64,000 bases of DNA, from positions 4,015,501 to 4,079,500 of the forward strand of contig NZ_CP046535.1 in the NCBI RefSeq assembly GCF_009739515.1, read 5' to 3'. Made by a program: the position numbers and the translations under genes. The stretch comes from Sphingomonas profundi. Its GTDB lineage: Bacteria > Pseudomonadota > Alphaproteobacteria > Sphingomonadales > Sphingomonadaceae. How positions within the stretch are numbered: position 1 is the first letter of the stretch; each line of letters starts with the position of its first letter. A model generated the notes under the pieces. The model did no database searches. It saw only the letters and a list, made by a program, of their open reading frames with translations, and was not told the DNA's origin. Positions 25,207 to 33,659 of this stretch are shown here, piece by piece.

Positions 25207-26027
25207 CGACCTTCGCCTGCCAGGGCGCGACCCTCGCCGCCTCGATCGATCCGGCGGCGGGCGCCACCGGGCTGCTGATCGTGACCGGCGGCACGCAGGT
25301 GCGGATCGGCGCCCATCGCGGCATGATGCAGCTGGCGGCCACGGTCGCCGCCGCCGGCTGCCCCGCCTTCCGCTTCGATCGGCGCGGGGTGGGCGACAGC
25401 GAGGGCGACGATCCCGGCTTCGCCGGCAGCGGGCCCGACATCGCCGCCGCCGTGGCCGCCTTCCGCCGCGAATGTCCGCACGTGGAGCGCATCGTGGGCT
25501 TCGGCCTGTGCGACGGCGCGACGGCGCTGGCGATGCACCACGCGGCCGCCGGCCTGGACGGGCTGATCCTGGCGAACCCGTGGACGGTGGAGCCGCAGGC
25601 CGGCCTGCCGCCCGCCGCCGCGATCCGCCGCCGCTATGCCGAGCGGCTGCTGGACCCCAAGGCGTGGTGGCGGCTGGCGAGCGGCGCGATCGACTATCGC
25701 GCGGCGCTGCGCGGGCTGGCCAGCATCGTCCGCCGCCGCGCGCCCGCGCCGCTGGCGCATGCGATGGGCGGCGCGCTCGCCGCCGGCGCCGTACCCGTGG
25801 AGATCGTGCTGGCGAGCGGCGATGCGACCGCGATCGCCTTCGACGCGGAGTGGCAGGGGCCGGGCTTCGCCGCCGCGCGCCGGGGCGGGCGGATCGGCAT
25901 CGTGCGGCTGGACACGCGATCGCACAGCTTTGCCGCCGGCGACGATCCGGACCGGCTGGCGGCGATCTGCGTGACCGCGCTCGCCGGCCTGGAGGCGGCG
26001 CACGCCGCCGCCGCGCCGCCGCGCTGA
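25194..26027 (+). CDS. Exosortase-A-associated hydrolase 1-like protein
   Basis: This 277-residue alpha/beta hydrolase matches the hydrolase 1 family of exosortase A loci. The TGGTQVRIGAHRGMMQLA segment (about 31-48) corresponds to that family's GGxQxRxGSHR motif. It is followed by FRFDRRGVGDSEG and the nucleophile elbow GFGLCDGAT with Cys106 in place of Ser. The family is tied to the EPS/PEP-CTERM system, but its reaction is not established. It is the last gene of the five-gene coupled run and starts 13 nt inside the hydrolase 2 gene (ATG at 25194). No exosortase, PEP-CTERM substrate, acyl carrier protein or acyl-CoA ligase gene is in the window. Confidence 0.85.
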   Translation: MRRLTTFACQGATLAASIDPAAGATGLLIVTGGTQVRIGAHRGMMQLAATVAAAGCPAFRFDRRGVGDSEGDDPGFAGSGPDIAAAVAAFRRECPHVERIVGFGLCDGATALAMHHAAAGLDGLILANPWTVEPQAGLPPAAAIRRRYAERLLDPKAWWRLASGAIDYRAALRGLASIVRRRAPAPLAHAMGGALAAGAVPVEIVLASGDATAIAFDAEWQGPGFAAARRGGRIGIVRLDTRSHSFAAGDDPDRLAAICVTALAGLEAAHAAAAPPR

Positions 26028-26097
26028 CGGATCGCCCGCGCGGTTTCGCCGGGCGGCGGCGGCTTGCGTGCTTCTGCGATCGGGCTATGGCCGACGG

Positions 26098-26796
26098 ATG
26101 CGTGCACCTTCCCCGCGATCGATCGACGAGGAGCCCGTCCGGCGAGCCAGCCTGAGCGCCAAGGGCGAGATCCGCCGCTCCCGGATCATGGACGCGGCCG
26201 AGGCGATCTTCGCCGAGCGCGGCTATTACGGCTGTTCGCTGCGGGATGTGGCGGCGCGCGCCGAATCCAATCTGGGGCTGCTCAACTATTATTTTCGATC
26301 CAAGGAGGATCTGTTCCACGAGATCGTCGATCGGCGGCGGGACTTCCTGTACGCGCTGGTGCGCGACAGTCTGGACGCGTCGCCGCCATCGGATGACCCG
26401 TTGACGGCCGTGAGTGGTCTCGTCCGCGCGTTCGTGAAGCCGTTCCTGGATATCTGCGTGGGCGAGGACGACGGCCCGCGCAACTATGTGCGGCTCACCT
26501 CGAACGTCATGTCCTCCTACCGCGATCCCGAGTTGCAGGGCTGGCTGACGCGGCTGCAGCCCATCTCCGACCTGCTGATCGATCGGCTGCGCCAGGCGCT
26601 GCCCGGGCTGGACGAGCGGAGCCTGATGGCCGGGCTCTACATGCTGGAGGCGGCGCTGATCTTCATGGTGCAGGATCCCGGCTTCGTCGACGATCTGACG
26701 TCCGGCGCGCACACCGCCGGGCGCATCGACGGGATGACGGCCTATGTCGCACCCTTCTTCGCCGCGGGCTTCCAGGCGCTGCCGCGTCGACGCTAA
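26098..26796 (+). CDS. TetR-family transcriptional regulator
   Basis: This regulator of about 232 residues has a TetR helix-turn-helix: IMDAAEAIFAERGYYGCSLR, then DVAARAESNLGLLNYYFRSK, then EDLFHEIVDRR. The C-terminal part fits a ligand-binding TetR domain of the AcrR/YcdC type. The frame is also open from a GTG at 26068; ATG at 26098 is preferred. It lies just upstream of the SnoaL-Rieske-SnoaL genes on the same strand and probably controls them. The ligand is unknown. Confidence 0.9.
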   Translation: MRAPSPRSIDEEPVRRASLSAKGEIRRSRIMDAAEAIFAERGYYGCSLRDVAARAESNLGLLNYYFRSKEDLFHEIVDRRRDFLYALVRDSLDASPPSDDPLTAVSGLVRAFVKPFLDICVGEDDGPRNYVRLTSNVMSSYRDPELQGWLTRLQPISDLLIDRLRQALPGLDERSLMAGLYMLEAALIFMVQDPGFVDDLTSGAHTAGRIDGMTAYVAPFFAAGFQALPRRR

Positions 26797-26870
26797 TTAA
26801 AACATCAGTTATAGAAACGGCCGGCAAGCGGTAGCGAGTCGCCGGCGGGCCGAGACCCGGAGGAGAGCGC

Positions 26871-27983
26871 ATGGCCCGATCAGCGAGCGACGACGCGGCG
26901 GGCCGGCTGGCCGACATCGACGCGATCGCAACCAACCTCGCCGTGCACAGCCGCGGCGTCGATCGCAACGACCATGACCTGCTGCTCTCCGCCTATCACC
27001 CCGATGCCGAGGTGGCTTATGGCAGCTATAACGGCCCGGCCGCCGGCATGGTCCGCTTCCTGACCGACGCGATGAAGGGGCAGCCGGCCACCCTGCACCG
27101 CACCGCCAACATGTGGATCGTGCCGCAGGGCGACCGCGCCCGCAGCGAGAGCTACGTGATCGCCTATCTCCGCACGGCCGAGGATGGCGGCGACAGCGCC
27201 GGCACCCAGCGGCTGATCGGCGGCCGCTATCTGGACGCGCACGAGAAGCGCGACGGGCGCTGGGCGATCGCGCACCGCCAATATGTTATGGACTGGAACG
27301 CCAACTGGCCGGGCAGCGAGGCGCTGGGGCCGGCCGCCGTCGCGCTCTCCGGCTTTCTCTCGCGCGGCGGGCAGGAGGGTAGCGACCCCGGGCGCGGCCT
27401 GCTCGCCTACTGGCGCGCCGGTTTCGGGCTGCAGCACAAGGCAGGACAGGACATGACGACAGGCACCGCACCCGATATCGCCAGGCTGGACGCGCGGGCG
27501 GCGCTCTACGACCTGCTGATGGCCTATTGCCGCGGCGTGGACCGCGCCGACGCGGCGACGCTGGCGAGCGTGTTCCACGACGACGCGACGATGAACGCGG
27601 GCATGTTCAACGGGCCGACGCGCGACTTCGTGCCGATGATCGGGGATGTCGTGCGAGGCTTCAAGAGCTCGTTCCACAGCGTCGCCAACCACTGGTTCGA
27701 GATCGACGGCGACGATGCGGTGGGCGAGAGCTACGTGATCGCCCATGTGCTCGCCACGATCGACGGCGAAGACCGCGAGATGCTGACCGGCGGCCGCTAC
27801 CTCGATCGCTTCCAGAAGCGGGACGGCGCGTGGAAGATCGCGGCGCGCGTGTTCGTGGCGGACTGGAACACCAACCAGCCCTCCACCAGCCGGATGGACG
27901 GCATGTATGCCGATCTGGACACGCGCGGCGGCCTGTACCCGAACGATCCCGTCTATCCGTTCTGGACGCGGGGCGAGGGCTGA
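26871..27983 (+). CDS. Tandem SnoaL-like (NTF2-fold) fusion protein
   Basis: This 370-residue protein is made of two SnoaL/NTF2-like domains: residues about 8-150 and about 205-345. They have matching motifs (SRGVDRNDHDLLLSAYHPDA and CRGVDRADAATLASVFHDDA; RYLDAHEKRDGRWAIAHR and RYLDRFQKRDGAWKIAAR). Single-domain members are hydrolase, cyclase or dioxygenase-beta-like proteins. The linker includes Met195 (27453), and MTTGTAPD there looks like an old gene start, so this may be an in-frame fusion of two adjacent genes. GGAGGAGAG precedes the ATG at 26871. Its place before a Rieske oxygenase suggests a role in the same catabolic step. Confidence 0.85.
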   Translation: MARSASDDAAGRLADIDAIATNLAVHSRGVDRNDHDLLLSAYHPDAEVAYGSYNGPAAGMVRFLTDAMKGQPATLHRTANMWIVPQGDRARSESYVIAYLRTAEDGGDSAGTQRLIGGRYLDAHEKRDGRWAIAHRQYVMDWNANWPGSEALGPAAVALSGFLSRGGQEGSDPGRGLLAYWRAGFGLQHKAGQDMTTGTAPDIARLDARAALYDLLMAYCRGVDRADAATLASVFHDDATMNAGMFNGPTRDFVPMIGDVVRGFKSSFHSVANHWFEIDGDDAVGESYVIAHVLATIDGEDREMLTGGRYLDRFQKRDGAWKIAARVFVADWNTNQPSTSRMDGMYADLDTRGGLYPNDPVYPFWTRGEG

Positions 27984-28106
27984 GCCGATGAGCCGACGCG
28001 CCGTGCCGCCTCTGTCTGCCGATGGCGCGCCGCCCCGCCCGGCCGCCTGTCACTCGCGTCGCGCCGCCGCGTGCGCCCGCCGTTCAACCATGGAGAGGAT
28101 GGTCCG

Positions 28107-29450
28107 ATGACCGAGACGATGCTCCACGACCGCGCGAAGACCTATCCCAGCGTGCCGGAAGCGCGCCTGCTGCCGTTGCGCGGCGACCCGATGACGGGCG
28201 ACCGCTATTACTCGCGCGAGTTCATGGCACGCGAGTGGGACGGCATGTGGACCAAGGTATGGCACGTCGGCGGCCGCATGGCCGAGCTGGAGGAGGCCGG
28301 CGACTTCATCGTCCACAATTTCCGCAAGGAATCGGTGCTGATGGTGCGCCAGCGCGACGGATCGGTGCGCGCCTTCTATAATAGCTGCCAGCATCGCGGA
28401 AACCGTCTGGTGTGGACCGGGGCGGGCGGCGTCGATCGCGGCTTCTCCTGCGCCTATCACGGCTGGCTGTGGGGCCTGGACGGCAGCCTGAAGGCGGTGC
28501 AGGACGAGGACGATTTCCCGCAGGGCAACCCGTGCGGCAAGCTGACCCTGAAGGAGGTGAAGTGCGCCACCTGGGGCGGCTTCATCTGGTACACGATGGA
28601 TCCCGACGCGCCGGCGCTGGAGGACTATCTCTACCCGATGACGGTGCTGCTCGCCGGCCGCCGCATGGAGACGCTGACCCGAGTGGTGCGCAAGACGATC
28701 ACGGTGAACACGAACTGGAAGTTCTCGCCCGACAATTTCAATGAAAGCTACCATCTGCCGACGGTGCACCCGCAGATGGCATCGATGATCGACGAGGATT
28801 ATCGCAACACCGTGTTCGAGATGTCGGCCAACGGCCACAACCGGATGATCGAGCAGGGCCAGCCCTCGATGCGCTCGCTCCACCCGAACGAGGTGGAGCC
28901 GGCGTGGGAGATGCAGCTGCTGGACTGGGGGCTGGAACCGGGCGACTATGCCGGCCGCGCGCGCGATGCCCGGCGCGACCTGCAGCGGCAGAAGCGCACG
29001 CTGGGGCCGGAGCGGGGCTATCGCTATTTCGACAGCCTGATGGACGACGAGCTGACCGACTATTTCCACCACACGCTGTTCCCCAACGTGACGATCACCG
29101 GCACGCCGGACGGTGTGCACTTCTTCCGCACCGAGCCGCACGAGACCGATCCGGAGTGGTGCACCTTCGACTATTGGTATCTGGCGCCCGGAGTGGAGGG
29201 ACGCGACGACGTGCCGACCGTCTACGGCATCCGCCCGCTGGCCGAGGCGGAGCTGGAGGAGGCGGTGTTCGGCGAGCAGAATGGCGGGCACATGCTCGGC
29301 GACTTCGTCGATCAGGATCTCAGCGTCGCGGTGGCGCAGCAGAAGGGCTTCCACTCGCGCGGCTACGCCGATTCCTATCTGAGCGGACAGGAGAGCCGGG
29401 TGCGCCGGTTCCACGAGGTGCTGAACGACTATATCGAGGGGCGGCGCTGA
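28107..29450 (+). CDS. Rieske ring-hydroxylating oxygenase, alpha subunit
   Basis: This 447-residue Rieske non-heme iron oxygenase has the cluster ligands Cys94-x-His96 and Cys115-xx-His118 (CQHRGNRLVW and SCAYHGW). The mononuclear iron site includes His216 and His221 in NFNESYHLPTVH. It hydroxylates an aromatic or alicyclic substrate with O2 and electrons from a ferredoxin/reductase, which are not encoded next to it. The ATG at 28107 is the only start that fits the N-terminus. The stop shares one base with the following SnoaL gene (TGATG), which suggests the SnoaL protein is its partner, possibly in the place of a beta subunit. Confidence 0.94.
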   Translation: MTETMLHDRAKTYPSVPEARLLPLRGDPMTGDRYYSREFMAREWDGMWTKVWHVGGRMAELEEAGDFIVHNFRKESVLMVRQRDGSVRAFYNSCQHRGNRLVWTGAGGVDRGFSCAYHGWLWGLDGSLKAVQDEDDFPQGNPCGKLTLKEVKCATWGGFIWYTMDPDAPALEDYLYPMTVLLAGRRMETLTRVVRKTITVNTNWKFSPDNFNESYHLPTVHPQMASMIDEDYRNTVFEMSANGHNRMIEQGQPSMRSLHPNEVEPAWEMQLLDWGLEPGDYAGRARDARRDLQRQKRTLGPERGYRYFDSLMDDELTDYFHHTLFPNVTITGTPDGVHFFRTEPHETDPEWCTFDYWYLAPGVEGRDDVPTVYGIRPLAEAELEEAVFGEQNGGHMLGDFVDQDLSVAVAQQKGFHSRGYADSYLSGQESRVRRFHEVLNDYIEGRR

Positions 29451-29869
29451 TGGCCTTCACCGGGCCGGCGGAGGACCGGCTGGCGATCCGCGAGCTCGTC
29501 GCCGCCTATGGCGATGCGGTGTGCCGCAACGACGCGGCCGACTGGGGCGCGCTGTGGGCCGAGGATGCGGTGTGGAGCCTGCCGGAGATCCCCGGCATGG
29601 AGCGGATCGAGGGGCGCGACGTGATCGTCTCCACGTGGGTGGAGGCGATGAAGGACTTTCCGTTCCAGGTGAATATCCAGACGCCGGGTGACATCCGCGT
29701 GGATGGCGAGGCGGCGACCGGACACACCTACACGTCCGAGCTCGTCCACGACAAGGAGGGCAAGCGCCAGCGGTGGACGGGCCTCTACACCGACGCCTAT
29801 GTGAAGCGCGGCGGGCAGTGGCTGTTCGCCAGCCGCAGCTTCAGGATCCTCGATATCGGCGTCGCGTGA
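29450..29869 (+). CDS. SnoaL-like (NTF2-fold) protein
   Basis: This 139-residue NTF2-fold protein reads EDRLAIRELVAAYGDAVCRN, then DWGALWAEDAVWSLPEIPGM, then TGHTYTSELVHDKEGKRQRW and YTDAYVKRGGQWLFASRSF, the standard SnoaL/scytalone-dehydratase-like order. The gene overlaps the Rieske alpha gene by one base and probably works with it, either as a beta-like subunit or as the next enzyme. No catalytic motif can be assigned with certainty. Confidence 0.88.
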   Translation: MAFTGPAEDRLAIRELVAAYGDAVCRNDAADWGALWAEDAVWSLPEIPGMERIEGRDVIVSTWVEAMKDFPFQVNIQTPGDIRVDGEAATGHTYTSELVHDKEGKRQRWTGLYTDAYVKRGGQWLFASRSFRILDIGVA

Positions 29870-29968
29870 CGCCGGCGCCGATCGCGGCGCCGGCGGTTCG
29901 TCGCAACGCTGATGATCGCGCTGGATCCGGCGCCTGCGCCAGAGCGGCGGCCGGCGAGGGCGCCGCCC

Positions 29969-30184
29969 TCAGCCGGCTTCATCCAGCGTGAAGCCGACCT
30001 TCAGCGTGACCTGGAAGTGGGCGACGGCGCCGCCCTCGACATGGCCGCGCGTCTCCACCACTTCGAACCAGCCGATGTGGTGGATCGTCTGGCTCGCGCG
30101 TGCGATGGCGTTGCGGATGGCCGCGTCGATGCTCTCGGGCGAGCTGCCGACGATCTCGACGACCTTGTAGATGTTGCTGGACAT
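29969..30184 (-). CDS. Dodecin family flavoprotein
   Basis: This 71-residue dodecin forms dodecamers that store or buffer flavin. It has [11 protein letters not shown]-type beta1, [20 protein letters not shown] helix, the flavin-stacking Trp in HIGWFEVVE, and [15 protein letters not shown], all family hallmarks. The length is standard. It is a single-gene unit that converges with the SnoaL gene. Confidence 0.95.
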   Translation of the reverse strand: MSSNIYKVVEIVGSSPESIDAAIRNAIARASQTIHHIGWFEVVETRGHVEGGAVAHFQVTLKVGFTLDEAG

Positions 30185-30241
30185 GGCATCGCTCCCTCGT
30201 TTCGGGAAGCCAATGAGCAGGTCGCGCGAAGGTTCCGCGAT

Positions 30242-30676
30242 TTAGGGGATCGCGGCGCCCGCGGCGGCGGCCTGCCGCCGCTCCTCGCGCGCCTGGCTGA
30301 GGAACTGCGTGTAGCAGCCGGTCTGCCCGCCGGAGCCGACCGGCGAGCAGCTGTTCGGCGTACCGGCGCGCCCGACATATTCAAGCGTCGCGGCGCGGTT
30401 GGTCCACGATTCGCCGGCGGCGCCGGGCTCGGCCCGGCGGAAGCGCTTGGGCACGCGGTAACGCTCGCTCTCCGGCTGGCGCGCGCAGACCACGATCTCG
30501 TCACCCTTGCTCTGCGGACAGGGATCGTCGCCATAGACGATCAGGGTGGACATCTTCTCCGGCGGATCGACCGGGATCGGGATCGCCTCGCCTTTCGGCC
30601 GCGCCAATGCGGGCGCTGAAAGGCACACCGCCACCGTGGCGGCGAGGAGGACGAAGCGGGGCGTCCGGGCTCTCAT
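30242..30676 (-). CDS. Small secreted cysteine protein A (unknown function)
   Basis: This 144-residue protein has a signal peptide (MRARTPRFVLLAATVAVC, cleavage near ALA-RP) and an exported domain with four Cys: DDPCPQSKGDEIVVCARQ and NSCSPVGSGGQTGCYTQF. It is not a family I recognise by name. It is a paralogue of the next gene upstream on the strand (30720-31124), sharing DEIVVC-x-R-x-P-E-x-ERYR, the LEYVG-x-x-G segment and the PVG-x-GGQ-x-GC motif. The four conserved Cys probably form disulfides in the periplasm, and dsbB lies about 1 kb away. Confidence 0.75.
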   Translation of the reverse strand: MRARTPRFVLLAATVAVCLSAPALARPKGEAIPIPVDPPEKMSTLIVYGDDPCPQSKGDEIVVCARQPESERYRVPKRFRRAEPGAAGESWTNRAATLEYVGRAGTPNSCSPVGSGGQTGCYTQFLSQAREERRQAAAAGAAIP

Positions 30677-30719
30677 GATTGGCGGATCGGCCGTGGCGGC
30701 TGAGCGTCGGCTGAACGGA

Positions 30720-31124
30720 TCAGGGCAGCTTCAGCGGGATCGAGGGATCCTGCCCCTTGTCGTGGCTCTCCTGCCGCGCCTGGCGGACGAGCTGCTTGAA
30801 GCAGCCGCTCTGCCCGCCGGCGCCGACCGGGGTGCAGGTGTTGACCCCGCCCGCGCCGACATATTCGAGGCTCTGCGCGCGATCGCCCCAGCGTTCGGAC
30901 AATGCGAGCCCGTCCGCGCCGCGCAGATCCTTGGGGATACGATATCGCTCATTCTCCGGCAGGCGCCGGCAGACGACGATCTCCTCCCCGTTGCTGGTAG
31001 GGCAGGGTTCGTCGCCGAAGATGGTCAGCACCTTCTCGCTGCGCTGGGCCATGGCGGGCGCGGCCGGCAGGCCAGCGACCATGGCGGCCAGCAGGCCGGC
31101 GAACAGGAGTGAACGTTGCATCAT
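30720..31124 (-). CDS. Small secreted cysteine protein B (paralogue, unknown function)
   Basis: This 134-residue protein is a paralogue of protein A. A signal peptide (MMQRSLLFAGLLAAMVAG, cleavage after AMA) precedes DEPCPTSNGEEIVVCRRL, ENERYRIPKDLR, LEYVGAGG and CTPVGAGGQSGCFKQL with the same four Cys. The start at 31124 is set by an AAAGGCGG ribosome-binding site; an ATG at 31136 lacks one. Function is unknown. Two adjacent copies on the same strand indicate a tandem duplication with later divergence. Confidence 0.75.
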   Translation of the reverse strand: MMQRSLLFAGLLAAMVAGLPAAPAMAQRSEKVLTIFGDEPCPTSNGEEIVVCRRLPENERYRIPKDLRGADGLALSERWGDRAQSLEYVGAGGVNTCTPVGAGGQSGCFKQLVRQARQESHDKGQDPSIPLKLP

Positions 31125-31180
31125 GCCGCCTTTCATGTCGTTCGCGCAATCAACGCGCGATCGCCTGCGAATATCCGCCA

Positions 31181-31726
31181 TCACACCCGGCTGGAAAGCG
31201 CGATCGCCGCGCGGCAGCCGAGCCGGATCGCGCCCGCCAGCAGCGGATAGGCGATCGCCTCCTCCGCGCCGGCGGCCAGCGCCAGATCGCGATGCTCCAC
31301 CTCCTCGGCCTGGAACTCGGTGATGGCCGCCGACAGGGCCGGATCGCTGGTGCCGAGTTCGGCCAGCTGATCGGCATAGTGGCGGTCGATCTCCGTCTCC
31401 ACGGCGGCGGTGCAGGCCATCGCCGCCTTCGGCCCCATCAGCGCGGTGGCGGCGCCCAGCGCGAAGCCGGCGACGTTCCACAGCGGCTGGAGCAGGGTGG
31501 GGCGCACCCGCCGCTCGACGAGCATCGCATCGAGGAAGGTGCGGTGGCGCTCCTCCTGCGCGGCCATGCCGGCGATGGCGCGGGCGGCGGGCGTGTGATC
31601 GCCCATCACCGCCAACTGGCCGGCATAGATGCGGGTGGCGCCATATTCGCCGGCCTGATCGACGCGCAGCATCGCATCGCGCGCGGCCTGCGAGGGCGGG
31701 ATCGTCAGCGGCGGGGATTCAGGCAT
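31181..31726 (-). CDS. coq7: Demethoxyubiquinone hydroxylase Coq7/UbiF-type
   Basis: This 181-residue ferritin-like di-iron monooxygenase hydroxylates demethoxyubiquinone in ubiquinone biosynthesis. The carboxylate/His ligands of the two iron atoms are in LRVDQAGEYGATRIYAGQ, AAQEERHRTFL, and EFQAEEVEHRDLAL, with the ExxH pairs typical of Coq7. The length is normal. The ATG at 31726 lies inside the dsbB gene, and the two overlap by 22 nt on the same strand. Confidence 0.94.
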   Translation of the reverse strand: MPESPPLTIPPSQAARDAMLRVDQAGEYGATRIYAGQLAVMGDHTPAARAIAGMAAQEERHRTFLDAMLVERRVRPTLLQPLWNVAGFALGAATALMGPKAAMACTAAVETEIDRHYADQLAELGTSDPALSAAITEFQAEEVEHRDLALAAGAEEAIAYPLLAGAIRLGCRAAIALSSRV

Positions 31727-32178
31727 AGCGCCAGTATCGCCGCTCCGCCGGCCAGTGAAAAGAGCGCATTCCACCCGGCGAGCGAAATGCCGAGCAGCGT
31801 CCACTGCGCGACGTCGCAGCGGATCAGCGGCTTGGCCATGATGTCCGCCAGGATGTCGCCGCTGCCCTTGCCCGGCATCAGGCTGCACTGGGTGAGCCCC
31901 TCCCACCAGCCATATTCCACGCCGGCGTGGAACGCGCCGATCGCACCCGAGGCGAGGATGCAGACAGCGGCGAGCAGCACGAGCGGCCGGCTCACTCGGC
32001 CGGGCGCCGTGGCGAAGGCGGCGAGGGCGAGGACGATCGCGGCATAATGCGGCCACCGCTGCCAGTGGCACATCTCGCACGGATAGAGCCCGCCGAGATA
32101 TTGCGAGCCGAGCGCCCCCGCCATCAGCGCGGCGGGCAGCAGCAGAGCGAGCAGACGGGCCTTGGCGAGGTTGGTCAT
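31705..32178 (-). CDS. dsbB: Disulfide bond formation protein DsbB
   Basis: This 157-residue inner-membrane protein has four hydrophobic segments. The redox CxxC is in YPCEMCHWQRWPHY (between TM1 and TM2) and the second Cys pair is in LTQCSLMPG and LIRCDVAQW on the following periplasmic loop. It reoxidises DsbA using ubiquinone, and so fits beside coq7. The ATG at 32178 gives a standard N-terminus. A separate dsbA is not in this window. Confidence 0.93.
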   Translation of the reverse strand: MTNLAKARLLALLLPAALMAGALGSQYLGGLYPCEMCHWQRWPHYAAIVLALAAFATAPGRVSRPLVLLAAVCILASGAIGAFHAGVEYGWWEGLTQCSLMPGKGSGDILADIMAKPLIRCDVAQWTLLGISLAGWNALFSLAGGAAILALCLNPRR

Positions 32179-32225
32179 GGATGATGCGTATCGGCGTCTC
32201 CCCCCGGGTCGGGGAGAGAAGCCTG

Positions 32226-33548
32226 CTACTTGCTCGCCACCTTGGCGGGCGGCGTGGGGCTGAGGCGGCGGATCGTCTTGAGGGCGTAGTCGAGCTGGAA
32301 ATCCTCGACGCCCTGCTTCTTCAGCGCATCGGCGGTGGCGGCGAAGCGGGGATCGGGCTTGGTGTCGTCCTCCAGCACGCTGTCGTCCACCTTGGCCTCG
32401 TTGATCAGGTGGCGGCGAAGATCGGCTTCGCGCAGGCGCGGGCGATCCTTATAGTCGGCGTCGCTGATCTGCGGCACGAGGATGTCGGGCATGATCCCGC
32501 CCTCCTGCACCGACCGGCCGGACGGCGTGTAGTAGCGCGCGGTGGTGAGGCGCAGCGCGGTATCGTCGGTCAGCGGCAGCAGCGTCTGCACCGATCCCTT
32601 GCCGAAGCTCTTCTCGCCCATCACGATCGCGCGCTTCTGATCCTGCAGCGCGCCCGCCACGATCTCGGCGGCGGAGGCGGAGCCGGCATCGACGAGCACG
32701 ACCATCGGCAGGCCGTGGCTGAGATCGCCGGGGCGGGCATAATAACGCTCGATATCCTTCTTCTCACGGCCGCGCTGGGAGACGATCTCGCCGCGATCGA
32801 GGAAGGCGTCGCCCACCTCGATCGCCTGATCGAGCAGGCCGCCGGGGTTGGACCGCAGATCGACGACATAGCCGAGCGGCTGGCCGCCGACCGCCTTGTC
32901 GATGCCGGCCAGGGCGGCGCGCACCGCCTCGCCGGTATTCTTGTTGAACGTGTTGATGTTGATGATGCCGACGCGGTCCTTGACCTCCCACTTCACCGGC
33001 TTCAGCTGGATGATCTCGCGCTTCAGGGTCACGTCAAACGGCTTGTCGCGGCCGGGGCGGACGATGGTGAGGCGCACGGAGGAGCCCGCCGGGCCGCGCA
33101 TCTTGTCCACCGCCTCGTCCAGCGTGCCGCCGTAGATCAGCGCGCCGTCGAGATGGGTGATAAAGTCCCCGGCCTTCAGGCCGGCGCGGAAGGCGGGCGT
33201 GTCCTCGGTCGGCGTGATGATCTTCACCGCGCCATCCTCCAGGCTGACGGTGAGGCCCAGGCCGCCATAGGCGCCGTCGGTCTGCGTCTTGAGGTTCGTG
33301 AAGTCGCGCGCGTCGAGATAGCTGCTGTGCGGATCGAGGCTAGCGAGCATGCCGTCGATCGCGCCCTTGATGAGCGTCTTGTCGTCCACCTTGTCGACAT
33401 ATTCGGAGCGGACCCGCTCGAACACGGACATGAACTGGTCGAGATCGCGATAGGTCTGCACGTCGCCGGCCGCCATCGAGGTGCTGACGGCGGGAACGAG
33501 GGCGACGGCGCCGACGAGGAGGGCGGAACGCAACAGGAAACGAGCCAT
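32226..33548 (-). CDS. ctpA: Carboxyl-terminal processing protease (S41, CtpA/Prc type)
   Basis: This 440-residue periplasmic serine protease has a signal peptide (MARFLLRSALLVGAVALVPA), a PDZ domain at about 90-180 with YGGLGLTVSLE and PAFRAGLKAGDFI, and the S41 catalytic domain. The nucleophile Ser is in DAGSASAAEIVAGAL, and the general-base Lys is in GEKSFGKGSVQT. It trims C-termini of envelope proteins. The gene lies next to envC, the usual arrangement in alphaproteobacteria, and may be co-transcribed with it. Confidence 0.95.
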   Translation of the reverse strand: MARFLLRSALLVGAVALVPAVSTSMAAGDVQTYRDLDQFMSVFERVRSEYVDKVDDKTLIKGAIDGMLASLDPHSSYLDARDFTNLKTQTDGAYGGLGLTVSLEDGAVKIITPTEDTPAFRAGLKAGDFITHLDGALIYGGTLDEAVDKMRGPAGSSVRLTIVRPGRDKPFDVTLKREIIQLKPVKWEVKDRVGIININTFNKNTGEAVRAALAGIDKAVGGQPLGYVVDLRSNPGGLLDQAIEVGDAFLDRGEIVSQRGREKKDIERYYARPGDLSHGLPMVVLVDAGSASAAEIVAGALQDQKRAIVMGEKSFGKGSVQTLLPLTDDTALRLTTARYYTPSGRSVQEGGIMPDILVPQISDADYKDRPRLREADLRRHLINEAKVDDSVLEDDTKPDPRFAATADALKKQGVEDFQLDYALKTIRRLSPTPPAKVASK

Positions 33549-33659
33549 GGAGGGCGGTTCTTTCGACAGAGTCTAAGCCGAGGGTATCACAAGCGCCGGC
33601 GATGACAAAAGGCGACGATGACAGCCGCATGGATGCAGGCGGATGGATGACGGGCGATG

